From an uncultured Blautia sp. (GTDB lineage Bacteria > Bacillota > Clostridia > Lachnospirales > Lachnospiraceae), in NCBI GenBank assembly GCA_946538475.1, contig CAMNGN010000022.1, positions 1 through 17,794 of the forward strand: a stretch of 17,794 nt of DNA, given 5' to 3'. A model generated the notes under the pieces. It was not told the origin of the DNA, searched no databases, and saw nothing but the letters and a program-made list of their open reading frames with translations. Of the stretch, positions 1 through 8,207 are shown piece after piece (positions within the stretch are counted from its first letter, which is position 1; every line of letters starts with the position of its first letter). The translations under genes and the position numbers were made by a program.

Positions 1-254
1 GCCTTCAGCCTGAAACGAAATTCCTCGGCATTATCCAGATATACCTCATATTTCGGATGTTTCAGCACAGCATATCCTTCCACTGTCTGATCCTCGATCT
101 CCGCAATCGGGCCGTTCTTTGCTACGCTGGCGATACCCTTCTTGCATGAAGCAAGTCCCTTATAGACCTGGGAAGAAGCGATCACCTGTCCGTTAGTTGC
201 TTTCAAATCAAATTTGAGGCCTGTTTTCGTGTTCCTGATGACAAATTTACCCAT
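1..254 (-). CDS. YegP/DUF1508-repeat protein, 5' part only
   Basis: The visible N-terminal 84 residues begin MGKFVIRNTKTGLKFDLKAT, followed by NGQVIASSQVYKGLASCKKGI and a GPIAEIEDQTVEGY segment. This is the pattern of the YegP (DUF1508, UPF0339) repeat, a small beta-rich domain of unknown biochemical role that usually occurs in tandem. A second repeat appears to start around residue 68 (PKYEVYLDNAEEFRFRLKA) when the window edge cuts the gene. The start is the ATG at 254-252, preceded on the coding strand by a full AGGAGG about ten bases upstream. A near-consensus promoter lies upstream at 309-337. The gene diverges from murE and shares the intergenic region with it. Family membership is recognised from the sequence pattern. 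The cellular function is not known and I assign none. Confidence 0.85.
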   Translation of the reverse strand, partial: MGKFVIRNTKTGLKFDLKATNGQVIASSQVYKGLASCKKGIASVAKNGPIAEIEDQTVEGYAVLKHPKYEVYLDNAEEFRFRLK

Positions 255-308
255 TGCGCAGATACCTCCTTTATGCAGACTCTGAGAAGTCGTTTAATTC
301 ACACTTTA

Positions 309-337
309 ATTATAATAATTTTATAAAAGTATCGCAA
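309..337 (-). promoter_or_regulatory. sigma-A type promoter for the DUF1508 gene
   Basis: On the minus strand a TTGCGA -35 (337-332) and a perfect TATAAT -10 (314-309) are separated by exactly 17 bases in AT-rich DNA, about 55 bases before the ATG at 254. The -10 match and spacing are very good. The -35 matches consensus at four of six positions. Confidence 0.75.
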
Positions 338-402
338 GAAAAAACTGAAATTTTATGCAAATCAGTGCATATTTTATCACCCCCGTCCGGCCGGAGTAAC
401 GA

Positions 403-431
403 TTGAAAACCCGCGGCCGGTGTGTTATTCT
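403..431 (+). promoter_or_regulatory. probable sigma-A promoter for murE and the housekeeping operon
   Basis: A TTGAAA -35 (403-408) and a TATTCT -10 (426-431) are separated by 17 bases, ending about 50 bases before the murE ATG. The -35 sits in the loop between two GC-rich complementary arms (CCGGCCG at 387-393 and CGGCCGG at 414-420). That arrangement could affect promoter access, but it may be chance. AT-rich TATAGT/TAATAT sequences at 431-468 offer alternative -10 elements. Confidence 0.5.
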
Positions 432-483
432 AATATAGTTAAACAAAAAATTTTCTATAGTAATATAGATGAAGGAGATCCTT

Positions 484-1965
484 ATGAAACTGGCATCTTT
501 ACTGGAAAGAATTGAGTACGAATGTCTGCAGGGCAATACGGACTGCGATATAGAAGCTGTTGTCTATGATTCCCGAAAAGCAGGTCCCTCATGCCTGTTC
601 GTGTGCATTAAAGGGGCTGTCTCCGACGGCCATGCATATGCCGAAGAAGTCTGCGCAAAAGGCGCCTCGGCCATCATCGTAAGCGACGACGTGACGGTCC
701 CCGAAAACGTGACTGTCATACGAGTGCCCGACACCCGCTACGCTCTGGCCTTTGTTTCCGCCGCATGGTTCGGATATCCCGCCGAACAGCTGAAGACTAT
801 CGGCATCACCGGAACCAAAGGAAAAACGACCACGACCTATATGGTAAAATCGATCCTTGAAAACGCGGGACACAAAGTAGGTCTGATCGGCACGATCGAA
901 GCGATCATCGGCGACAGACACATCAAAGCAGCGAACACTACTCCCGAATCCTACGTGATCCAGGAATATTTCCGCGAAATGGCAGATGCCGGATGCGACG
1001 CAGTCGTTATGGAAGTCTCCTCGCAGGGGCTCATGCTGCACCGCACTCAGGGCTTTATCTTCGACTACGGTGTCTTTACCAATATCGAGCCGGATCATAT
1101 CGGCCCCAACGAGCACAGAGACTTCGACCATTATCTCTCCTGTAAGGCCATGCTCCTCAAACAATGCCGCGTCGGTATCGTAAACCGTGACGATGAGCAC
1201 TTTGAGAGGATCATCGAAGGACACACCTGCAATCTGGAGACCTACGGCTTCTCTGACAAAGCAGACCTGATCGCCGAAGATCCCGTCATGGTGACCGGAA
1301 AAGGCTATCTGGGCATCTCCTATCACCTGAAAGGCCTGATGGACTTTAAGGTAGAGATCGACATCCCCGGAAAATTCAGCATCTACAACTCCCTCACCGC
1401 GATCGCCATCTGCAGGCACTTCGGCGTCTCCGAAGAAAACATCATCAAAGCACTCCGGGCCGCAAAAGTTAAAGGCCGCATAGAGATGGTAAAGGTATCG
1501 GACGAGTTCACCCTGATGATCGACTACGCCCACAACGCGATGGCCCTCGAAAGCCTGCTCACCACCCTCAGAGAGTATCATCCGCACCGCCTTGTCTGCC
1601 TCTTCGGATGCGGCGGAAACCGCGCAAAATCCAGAAGATACGAGATGGGCGAAGTTTCGGGGCGGCTGGCAGACTTTACGATCATCACCTCGGACAACCC
1701 AAGATTCGAAGACCCGCAGGAGATCATCAACGATATCAAAATCGGCATCGATAAAACGACAGGCAAATATATCGAGATCATCGACCGCAAAGAAGCGATC
1801 GCCTACGCCATCCATCACGGCGAGCCCGGCGATATCGTCGTTCTGGCGGGAAAAGGCCACGAAGATTATCAGGAGATAAAAGGCGTCAAGTATCCCATGG
1901 ACGAGAGAGACCTGATCGCCGATATCCTCGCTGAAGACAAAAAAGATCGGGCGGATCATATATGA
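484..1965 (+). CDS. murE: UDP-N-acetylmuramoyl-tripeptide synthetase, meso-DAP type (MurE)
   Basis: MurE is the cytoplasmic Mur ligase that adds the third stem-peptide residue to UDP-MurNAc-L-Ala-D-Glu using ATP. The 493-residue length is normal. An N-terminal UMP-binding domain (VVYDSRKAGPSCLFVCIKG, about residues 26-44) is followed by the ATP P-loop GITGTKGKTTTT (about 107-118) and the central-domain segments NTTPES and FTNIEPDHIGPNEH. The C-terminal domain carries DNPR at about 404-407. That motif is known to select meso-diaminopimelate rather than lysine, so a DAP-type wall is inferred. I chose the ATG at 484 because AAGGAG (472-477) sits six bases upstream. The in-frame ATG at 469 overlaps that ribosome binding site. 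The stop overlaps the priA start, so the two genes are translationally coupled. MurE heading the priA-def-fmt block differs from its place next to spoVD/mraY in Bacillus. Confidence 0.95.
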   Translation: MKLASLLERIEYECLQGNTDCDIEAVVYDSRKAGPSCLFVCIKGAVSDGHAYAEEVCAKGASAIIVSDDVTVPENVTVIRVPDTRYALAFVSAAWFGYPAEQLKTIGITGTKGKTTTTYMVKSILENAGHKVGLIGTIEAIIGDRHIKAANTTPESYVIQEYFREMADAGCDAVVMEVSSQGLMLHRTQGFIFDYGVFTNIEPDHIGPNEHRDFDHYLSCKAMLLKQCRVGIVNRDDEHFERIIEGHTCNLETYGFSDKADLIAEDPVMVTGKGYLGISYHLKGLMDFKVEIDIPGKFSIYNSLTAIAICRHFGVSEENIIKALRAAKVKGRIEMVKVSDEFTLMIDYAHNAMALESLLTTLREYHPHRLVCLFGCGGNRAKSRRYEMGEVSGRLADFTIITSDNPRFEDPQEIINDIKIGIDKTTGKYIEIIDRKEAIAYAIHHGEPGDIVVLAGKGHEDYQEIKGVKYPMDERDLIADILAEDKKDRADHI

Positions 1966-4187
1966 TTTATGCAGATGTGGTGATAGACATCACTTCGGGG
2001 GAACTCGACAGGAGTTTCTCATACCGGGTCCCCGACGAATGGGAAGACAAGATCGGTGTAGGCATGACGGTGACCGTGCCCTTCGGCGCCGGAAACCGGC
2101 AGCGAAAAGGCTACGTGACAGGGCTTTCCGACAAGACGGCCTACGAGGAACAGCGCATAAAAAGCATTCTCTCGGTAGACACAAGCGCCGAGACCACCGA
2201 AGCCAATCTTTTAAAGCTTGCCGCCTGGATCAGAGAGACTTACGGCTCCACGGTCATCCAGTCGCTGCGCACGGTGTTCCCTGTCCGCGAAAAGATGAAG
2301 ATACGGGAGAAAAAACGCATCGTGCTGAAGGCGGACCCCGGGACGGCAGAACTCTTTCTCGAGGACCTCGAAAAAGGAAGAGGCAAGGCACGCGCAAGGC
2401 TCCTCCGCACAGTCCTGGAGAGCGAAGACAAAACGCTGGACTGTGCGTATGCGACGAAAGAGCTGGGCGCTTCCCCCGCCGTACTGCGCTTTTTTAAAGA
2501 AAACGGTATTCTGGACGTGGAATCGGAAGAGTCCTACCGGATGCCCTTCCGGATCGAAGATATCCCCCGTGAGGAGCCGAAGCCGCTCAACCGGGGACAG
2601 ATGGCAGCGGTATCGGAGATACGTTCGGAATGGAACGAAGGCCGGAACCGTCCGGTGCTGATCCACGGAGTGACCGGCAGCGGAAAGACCGAAGTGTACA
2701 TGACGCTCATTCAGGACATGCTCGATCGGGGAAAGCAGGTGATCGTACTGATCCCTGAAATCTCGCTCACCTACCAGACGGTGCGCCGGTTTGTAGGAAG
2801 GTTCGGCAGCAAAGTTTCGATCCTGAATTCCCGGCTCTCCCGCGGGGAGCGCTACGACCGGTTCGTGCTGGCCAAAAAAGGCGAGATCTCGGTTATGGTC
2901 GGCCCCCGGTCGGCACTTTTCACCCCGTTTACCAACCTCGGACTCATCATCATCGATGAAGAGCACGAATCCGCATATAAAAGCGAGCAGACACCCAGAT
3001 ATCACGCCCGCGAGACCGCGGTGCACCGTGCAGAGCTTGAAGGCGCGCATGTCGTGCTGGGATCCGCCACACCCTCACTGGAGGCCTACAGCAGAGCTGC
3101 CGCGGGCGAATATCGCCTGGTCAGCCTTACAGAAAGGCATGAAGGAAGGCCGATGCCGGAGGTTGTCGTGACCGATATGCGCGAAGAGCTGAAAAAAGGC
3201 AACCGGTCCATCCTCAGCCGCAGACTGCGGGATGAGATGGAGGATCGTCTTCAGAAAAAAGAACAGATCATGCTGTTCCTGAACCGCAGAGGATATGCCG
3301 GGTTCGTCTCATGCAGATCGTGCGGCCATGTGATCAAGTGTCCGCACTGTGATGTATCGCTTTCCCAGCATATGGGAGGACGGCTGGTCTGTCATTACTG
3401 CGGCTATCAGACACAGTCGCCCAAGGTCTGCCCCGAATGCGGATCTTCTTACATCAGCGGCTTCAAAGCCGGCACACAGCAGGTCGAGCAGGTGATCGCC
3501 AAATGCTTCCCACAGGCGAGGATCCTCAGGATGGATTCCGACACGACACGGACAAAAGGAAGCTACGAAGCGATCCTGTCCTCCTTCGCCTCCCACGAGG
3601 CGGATATTCTGATCGGGACACAGATGATCGTCAAGGGACACGATTTTCCGGCGGTCACCCTGGTCGGCATCCTGGCCGCGGACCTTTCCCTCAACGCGTC
3701 GGACTTCCGCAGCGCCGAGAGGACATTCCAGCTGCTGACCCAGGCGGTGGGCCGGGCAGGAAGAGGAATAAGGACCGGCAGCGCCGTGCTGCAGACCTAC
3801 AGCCCCTCGCATTACAGCATACAGACGGCTGCCCGGCAGGATTACGAAGCGTTTTACCGCGAAGAAATGGCCTATCGCAGTCTCATGGATTATCCGCCGG
3901 CCGCGCCGCTTCTGGTCGTGCACGCATCCTGCCGAAGCGAAGAGAAGCTCTCGCAGGGCATGTACTATGCCGCAAAGTTCTGCTCGAAGCTGTCGGCGGC
4001 ATATCAGATCAGAGTCATAGGCCCTGCACCCGAGCAGGTCAGCAAAGTAAAAGACATGTATCGTCAGGCCCTCTATCTTAAGGGAAAGGACGATGCATCA
4101 TTAACGATACTGAGAAAGCATCTGGAAGATTACATAGCGATCAATCCCGGCTTTCGGGAAATATATATGCAGTACGATCATCACTGA
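1962..4187 (+). CDS. priA: Primosomal replication restart helicase PriA
   Basis: PriA is the 3'-to-5' superfamily 2 helicase that recognises stalled forks and reloads the replicative helicase. At 741 residues it is of usual length. The N-terminal 3'-DNA-binding domain (VVIDITSGELDRSFSYRVP) is followed by Walker A GVTGSGKT (about 236-243), the Walker B/DEAH-like box DEEH (332-335), GSATPS (368-372), and motif VI QAVGRAGR (about 594-601). Eight cysteines form the two PriA zinc sites (C451, C454, C460, C463, C477, C480, C490, C493). The ATG at 1962 overlaps the murE TGA in an ATGA arrangement. There is only a weak GGGCGG upstream, so translation probably depends on ribosomes finishing murE. All helicase and zinc residues I looked for are present. 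Confidence 0.96.
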   Translation: MIYADVVIDITSGELDRSFSYRVPDEWEDKIGVGMTVTVPFGAGNRQRKGYVTGLSDKTAYEEQRIKSILSVDTSAETTEANLLKLAAWIRETYGSTVIQSLRTVFPVREKMKIREKKRIVLKADPGTAELFLEDLEKGRGKARARLLRTVLESEDKTLDCAYATKELGASPAVLRFFKENGILDVESEESYRMPFRIEDIPREEPKPLNRGQMAAVSEIRSEWNEGRNRPVLIHGVTGSGKTEVYMTLIQDMLDRGKQVIVLIPEISLTYQTVRRFVGRFGSKVSILNSRLSRGERYDRFVLAKKGEISVMVGPRSALFTPFTNLGLIIIDEEHESAYKSEQTPRYHARETAVHRAELEGAHVVLGSATPSLEAYSRAAAGEYRLVSLTERHEGRPMPEVVVTDMREELKKGNRSILSRRLRDEMEDRLQKKEQIMLFLNRRGYAGFVSCRSCGHVIKCPHCDVSLSQHMGGRLVCHYCGYQTQSPKVCPECGSSYISGFKAGTQQVEQVIAKCFPQARILRMDSDTTRTKGSYEAILSSFASHEADILIGTQMIVKGHDFPAVTLVGILAADLSLNASDFRSAERTFQLLTQAVGRAGRGIRTGSAVLQTYSPSHYSIQTAARQDYEAFYREEMAYRSLMDYPPAAPLLVVHASCRSEEKLSQGMYYAAKFCSKLSAAYQIRVIGPAPEQVSKVKDMYRQALYLKGKDDASLTILRKHLEDYIAINPGFREIYMQYDHH

Positions 4188-4200
4188 TCGATCGCTGTTC

Positions 4201-4216
4201 ACAGCCGTAAGGCTGT
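4201..4216 (+). other. small GNRA-capped hairpin between priA and def
   Basis: ACAGCC (4201-4206) and GGCTGT (4211-4216) pair perfectly around a GTAA loop, which fits the stable GNRA tetraloop class. Only three T residues follow, so this is a poor intrinsic terminator. It may instead be an mRNA stability or processing element in the 86-bp gap, the widest gap in the first half of the operon. Function is unproven. Confidence 0.4.
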
Positions 4217-4273
4217 TTACCGATAACATTAACATTCCAAATTACAGAATTATTGATGAAAAGGAGTATATTT

Positions 4274-4771
4274 ATGGCACTCAGAACGATCCGAACCGAA
4301 GGGGATGCCGTCCTCGAAAAAATCTGCAAACCGGTCAAAGAGATCACCCCGCGCATCAGACAGCTGATCGAAGATATGCTGGATACCATGTACGACGCAA
4401 GCGGTGTGGGGCTTGCGGCTCCGCAGGTCGGGGTTCTCCGCCGCATCGCAGTGATCGATGTCTCGGAGGACAATTCACAGCCGGTGATCCTGATCAACCC
4501 CGAAGTGATCGAAAGATCGGGAGAACAGACAGGCGAGGAAGGGTGCCTGAGCGTTCCGGGAATGAGCGGACAGGTGACCAGACCCGAGCATGTCAGGGTG
4601 CGTTCTCTGGATATGGATTTGAACGAAGTGTTCTATGAAGGTGACGGCCTTCTGGCACGCGCCTTCTGCCACGAGATCGATCACCTGGACGGCAAACTTT
4701 ACACCAGACTGGTGGAAGGCGACCTCCACAAGGTGACCTACGACGAAGAAGAGGAAGAGGAAGAAGAATAA
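4274..4771 (+). CDS. def: Peptide deformylase
   Basis: Def removes the N-formyl group from nascent proteins with an iron or zinc centre. The 165-residue product has all three family motifs: GVGLAAPQ (44-51), EGCLS (89-93, metal ligand C91) and HEIDH (133-137, two metal-binding histidines and the catalytic glutamate). The ATG at 4274 is preferred because AGGAG (4262-4266) lies seven bases before it. In-frame TTG/ATG codons at 4253 and 4256 would put that ribosome binding site inside the gene. The protein ends in an unusual run of eight glutamates after YD. The run is encoded by a purine tract that also supplies the ribosome binding site for fmt. Pairing with fmt is the standard arrangement because the two enzymes add and remove the formyl group. 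Confidence 0.96.
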   Translation: MALRTIRTEGDAVLEKICKPVKEITPRIRQLIEDMLDTMYDASGVGLAAPQVGVLRRIAVIDVSEDNSQPVILINPEVIERSGEQTGEEGCLSVPGMSGQVTRPEHVRVRSLDMDLNEVFYEGDGLLARAFCHEIDHLDGKLYTRLVEGDLHKVTYDEEEEEEEE

Positions 4772-5743
4772 ATGACATCGGATAATCACAAGGACAAAAG
4801 GATCATCTATATGGGAACCCCCGACTTTGCGGTGCCGGCGCTCACGGCGCTTGTCGATAACGGCTATACGGTGATCGGCGTTGTCACGCAGCCCGACAAA
4901 CCCAAAGGCCGCGGTAAAGTGATGCTGAAGACGCCGGTCAAAGAAGAGGCCGAGAGGCTGGGAATTCCGGTATGGCAGCCCAAAAAGGTGAGAGAGCCCG
5001 AATTTATCGAGCTGCTCGAAGCGCAGAAGCCCGATATGATCGTCGTCGCCGCTTTCGGCCAGATCATCCCCAAGGCTGTTCTTGATCTGCCCCCCTATGG
5101 ATGCCTCAATATACATGGCTCTCTGCTGCCAAAATATCGCGGGGCGTCTCCCATTCAGCAGGCGATCATCAACGGAGACAAAGAGACCGGCGTGACGATC
5201 ATGAGGATGGACGAAGGGCTCGACACGGGAGATATCATTTCGACCAAAGTGATCCCCCTGACCGGCGAGGAGACGGGCGGCAGTCTTTTTGACGACGTTT
5301 CGGCGGCCGGCGCAGAGCTTCTGATCGAGACGCTCCCGTCCGTTTTTGCAGGGACCGCCGGGTACACAAAGCAGCCCACCGAGAGTCCCACTCCTTATGC
5401 CTCCATGCTGAAGAAAGAGGCAGGTCTTCTCGACTTCGGCAAAAGTGCAGAGGAGCTGGAAAGGCTGGTAAGAGGCCTTTGCCCCTGGCCGGGCGCCTAT
5501 ACTTACCTGAACGGTAAGACACTGAAGATATGGAAGAGCCGGGCAGAGGAAGCGGCTGAAACTGCGGGCATCCCGGGGCAGATCCTTCGCGCAGATCCCT
5601 CAGGCATCGCCGTAGCCTGCGGCAGCGGAGTCCTTGTCCTTACAGAGGTTCAGCTCGAAGGACGAAAGAAGATGGCGGTTGATGCATTCCTCAGAGGGTG
5701 CCGTGTGGAAAAAGGCACGATGCTTGCAAAAGCCGAGAATTAG
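4772..5743 (+). CDS. fmt: Methionyl-tRNA formyltransferase
   Basis: Fmt transfers a formyl group from 10-formyltetrahydrofolate to Met-tRNA for translation initiation. The 323-residue length is typical. The N-terminal Rossmann-like domain starts IIYMGTPDFAVPAL (about 11-24), then comes the basic loop PDKPKGRGK. The catalytic core has N113, H115 (NIHGSLLPKYRGASPIQ) and D151 (MDEGLDTGD). The C-terminal OB-like domain includes RGLCPWPGAYT. The ATG at 4772 directly follows the def TAA with no spacer. The GAGGAAGAGG-like tract encoding the def glutamate tail acts as the ribosome binding site, which points to termination-reinitiation coupling. Confidence 0.96.
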   Translation: MTSDNHKDKRIIYMGTPDFAVPALTALVDNGYTVIGVVTQPDKPKGRGKVMLKTPVKEEAERLGIPVWQPKKVREPEFIELLEAQKPDMIVVAAFGQIIPKAVLDLPPYGCLNIHGSLLPKYRGASPIQQAIINGDKETGVTIMRMDEGLDTGDIISTKVIPLTGEETGGSLFDDVSAAGAELLIETLPSVFAGTAGYTKQPTESPTPYASMLKKEAGLLDFGKSAEELERLVRGLCPWPGAYTYLNGKTLKIWKSRAEEAAETAGIPGQILRADPSGIAVACGSGVLVLTEVQLEGRKKMAVDAFLRGCRVEKGTMLAKAEN

Positions 5744-5765
5744 TTAAGATGGAGGTGATACGGTT

Positions 5766-7115
5766 ATGGCAGGTACGGAAAACACAAGAGAACTGGTGCT
5801 GGATATCCTTCTGGCAATCGAAGACGGTGCGATGAGTCATGTTGCCATAAGGGAGTGTCTGAATAAATATCAGTTCCTTCCCAAACAGGACAGGGCTTTC
5901 ATCACACGTGTGTGCGAAGGGACCCTGGAATACCGCATCACCATCGATTATATTCTGAACACGTTTTCGAACGTGCCCGTAGACCGCATGAAGCCTGTGA
6001 TCCGCGAGATCCTGCGGAGCGGCATCTACCAGCTGCGGTATATGGACAGCATTCCGGACAGCGCCGTGTGCAACGAAGCGGTAAAGCTGGCGCAGAAGAG
6101 AGGCTTTTACAATCTCAAATCTTTTGTGAACGGCGTGCTGAGAAACGCGGCCAGGAACATGTCCGGGACAGAATTTCCGTCTGTCGACGCAGATCCGGTA
6201 CACGCGCTCTCCGTGCGTTATTCCATGCCGGAGCGGCTGGTAAGCCGCTGGATCGATGATTACGGCATCGAGACTGCCGAAAAGATGATGGCGGATTTTC
6301 TCAAAGAAAAACCGGTGACCGTAAGGTGCAGAAAGACAGGAATCTTGCAGGAAAGGATCGTCAGGAGCCTGGAAGAACAGGGGGTAAAGGTGCAGAAAGC
6401 GCCCTATCTTCCCTATGCTTTTCGCATCTCGGGTTACAATCACCTGCTGATGCTCGATGCTTTTCGGGAAGGTAAGATAGTCGTCCAGGATGTGAGTTCC
6501 ATGCTGGCAGCGGAATGCTGCGCTCCCGAAAAAAGCAATTATATCATCGACGTCTGCGCCGCACCGGGCGGAAAAAGCATTCATCTGGGCGATCTGATGA
6601 ACGGCTACGGAACCGTGGACGCGCGGGATATCAGCCCCGCCAAAGTACGTCTGATCGAAGAAAACATCGCACGTACAGGCTCCATCAACGTGAAGGCCAA
6701 GGTGCAGGACGCAACGATCCTGGACCTGGATGCCGAGAACCGGGCAGACATCGTCCTTGTCGATGCCCCCTGCTCGGGGTACGGCGTGATCGGCCATAAA
6801 CCCGAGATCAAATATCGTATGACAGACGAGAGGGAAAAGGACATTGTCAGCCTTCAGCGTGCTATTCTCGCGAAAGCAGTCGAGTATGTAAGGCCGCGAG
6901 GTGTGCTGGTGTACAGCACATGCACCGTTTCCAAAAAAGAAAATGAAGAAAACGTCAGGTGGTTTCTGGAAAACCATCCCTTCCGGGCGGAGAGCCTCGA
7001 CCCCTTCCTGCCCGAAGAACTCCGGTGCGAAAGCAGTGCAGAAGGTTACCTGCAGCTGTTCCCCGGGGTCCACGACTGTGACGGCTTCTTTATCGCCCGA
7101 TTCAGGAGGCAATAA
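5766..7115 (+). CDS. rsmB: 16S rRNA (cytosine-967-C5)-methyltransferase RsmB
   Basis: RsmB methylates C967 of 16S rRNA with S-adenosylmethionine. The 449-residue product has the two-part family architecture. An N-terminal NusB-like helical RNA-binding domain (about 1-140, with IREILRSGIYQLRYM and VNGVLRN) is followed by a Rossmann methyltransferase domain. That domain holds the SAM motif DVCAAPGGKS (262-271), DAPCSGYG (333-340, C336) and YSTCTVSKKENE (383-394, C386). These are the two cysteines used by m5C RNA methyltransferases. The start is supported by GGAGGTGA about seven bases before ATG 5766, after a 22-bp gap from fmt. This is yloM (sun) in the equivalent Bacillus cluster. Confidence 0.94.
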   Translation: MAGTENTRELVLDILLAIEDGAMSHVAIRECLNKYQFLPKQDRAFITRVCEGTLEYRITIDYILNTFSNVPVDRMKPVIREILRSGIYQLRYMDSIPDSAVCNEAVKLAQKRGFYNLKSFVNGVLRNAARNMSGTEFPSVDADPVHALSVRYSMPERLVSRWIDDYGIETAEKMMADFLKEKPVTVRCRKTGILQERIVRSLEEQGVKVQKAPYLPYAFRISGYNHLLMLDAFREGKIVVQDVSSMLAAECCAPEKSNYIIDVCAAPGGKSIHLGDLMNGYGTVDARDISPAKVRLIEENIARTGSINVKAKVQDATILDLDAENRADIVLVDAPCSGYGVIGHKPEIKYRMTDEREKDIVSLQRAILAKAVEYVRPRGVLVYSTCTVSKKENEENVRWFLENHPFRAESLDPFLPEELRCESSAEGYLQLFPGVHDCDGFFIARFRRQ

Positions 7116-8156
7116 ATGATCACTAACCCTGATATCAGATCCATGACGGAAGAGGAACTGAAAGGCTTGATGGCGGAGATGGGAGAAAAACCTTTCCGCG
7201 CCGGACAGATCTTCTCGTGGCTTCACCGCCATCACGTCACGTCGTGGGATGAAATGACAAACCTCTCTGCAAAGCTTCGAAGTGAGCTGGCAGAGTATCC
7301 GCTTACAGCGCTCGAGACAGTAGAAGTACAGCGTTCAAAAGTTGACGGGACAGCCAAATATCTGTTCCGGCTTTCCGACGGCAATGTCATCGAGAGCGTG
7401 CTGATGCGCTACCACCACGGCAATTCGGTGTGTGTGTCGTCGCAGGCCGGCTGCCGTATGGGCTGCCGTTTCTGTGCCTCCACGCTGGGCGGTCTTTCCC
7501 GAAACCTTCTTGCCTCCGAGATCCTTGAACAGATCTACAGGATACAGGAGGATATCGGTGAGCGGGTCTCCCACGTGGTAGTGATGGGGACCGGAGAGCC
7601 GCTCGATAATTACGAAAATCTTATCCGCTTCCTGCGCCTGATCACGCATCCCGACGGGGCGGGGATCAGCCAAAGGAATATCACGGTATCGACCTGCGGG
7701 CTTGTACCGCAGATCTGTTCCCTTGCAGAGGAAAAGCTGCAGATCACGCTGGCTATTTCGCTGCATGCGCCCAACGATGAGATCCGAAAAAGCCTGATGC
7801 CCATTGCGAACCGCTATACGATAGACGAAGTGCTAAAGGCCTGCAGGACATATTTTGAGACCACCGGAAGGCGCATCACTTTCGAGTACAGTCTTGCGCT
7901 GGGGGTCAACGACAGCGCGGAAAACGCGGCGGAGCTTGCCGCCAGGCTCAGGGGTTTTCCGTGCCATGTCAACCTGATTCCGGTGAACCCCGTGGCAGAG
8001 CGGGGATACCGGCGCAGCACCCGTGATAAGGTCGCGGATTTCAAAAATAACCTTGAAAAATATGGAATAAATGTTACTATTAGAAGAGAAATGGGTTCCG
8101 ATATTGACGGTGCCTGTGGACAATTAAGAAAGAAGTATGCAGAGAAAGTCTTCTGA
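7116..8156 (+). CDS. rlmN: Dual-specificity 23S rRNA A2503 / tRNA A37 C2-methyltransferase RlmN
   Basis: RlmN is a radical SAM methylase acting on A2503 of 23S rRNA and A37 of some tRNAs. In the 346 residues the iron-sulfur motif CRMGCRFC supplies C113, C117 and C120. C106, seven residues before C113, and C334 in GACGQL near the C-terminus correspond to the two mechanistic cysteines of the family. GTGEPLDNYENL (158-169) is the SAM-binding GEP motif. The ATG directly follows the rsmB TAA. An AGGAGG inside the last rsmB codons is the ribosome binding site, so the pair is translationally coupled. The absence of Cfr-type flanking genes, the housekeeping position and the sequence favour RlmN over the resistance enzyme Cfr. 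Confidence 0.94.
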   Translation: MITNPDIRSMTEEELKGLMAEMGEKPFRAGQIFSWLHRHHVTSWDEMTNLSAKLRSELAEYPLTALETVEVQRSKVDGTAKYLFRLSDGNVIESVLMRYHHGNSVCVSSQAGCRMGCRFCASTLGGLSRNLLASEILEQIYRIQEDIGERVSHVVVMGTGEPLDNYENLIRFLRLITHPDGAGISQRNITVSTCGLVPQICSLAEEKLQITLAISLHAPNDEIRKSLMPIANRYTIDEVLKACRTYFETTGRRITFEYSLALGVNDSAENAAELAARLRGFPCHVNLIPVNPVAERGYRRSTRDKVADFKNNLEKYGINVTIRREMGSDIDGACGQLRKKYAEKVF

Positions 8157-8180
8157 AAAAGCTCTGCAGGACAAAATACA

Positions 8181-8202
8181 GCCGTCCTCTTTGGAGGCCG
8201 GC
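8181..8202 (+). promoter_or_regulatory. hairpin covering the prpC ribosome binding site
   Basis: GCCGTCCTC (8181-8189) pairs with GAGGCCGGC (8194-8202) across a TTTG loop with one T/C mismatch. The GGAGG ribosome binding site of prpC (8193-8197) lies in the 3' arm. A competing weaker pairing is AGGAC (8168-8172) with GTCCT (8184-8188). The structures are seen in the sequence. A regulatory role is inference. Confidence 0.45.
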
Positions 8203-8207
8203 AGAAA

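Noticed and set aside
589..1959. Long antisense open frame (456 codons) opposite murE
   Set aside because: It lies wholly opposite a clear murE gene, shows no recognisable domain or ribosome binding site, and is explained by the codon bias of the coding strand.
5691..7235. Antisense open frame of 514 codons opposite rsmB
   Set aside because: The opposite strand carries rsmB with all its motifs. The antisense product is low in complexity, without family features, and spans the ends of the neighbouring genes.
7116..8156. Cfr-type resistance methyltransferase
   Set aside because: The gene is embedded in the conserved rsmB-rlmN-prpC-prkC order and reads as ordinary RlmN. Nothing points to acquisition.
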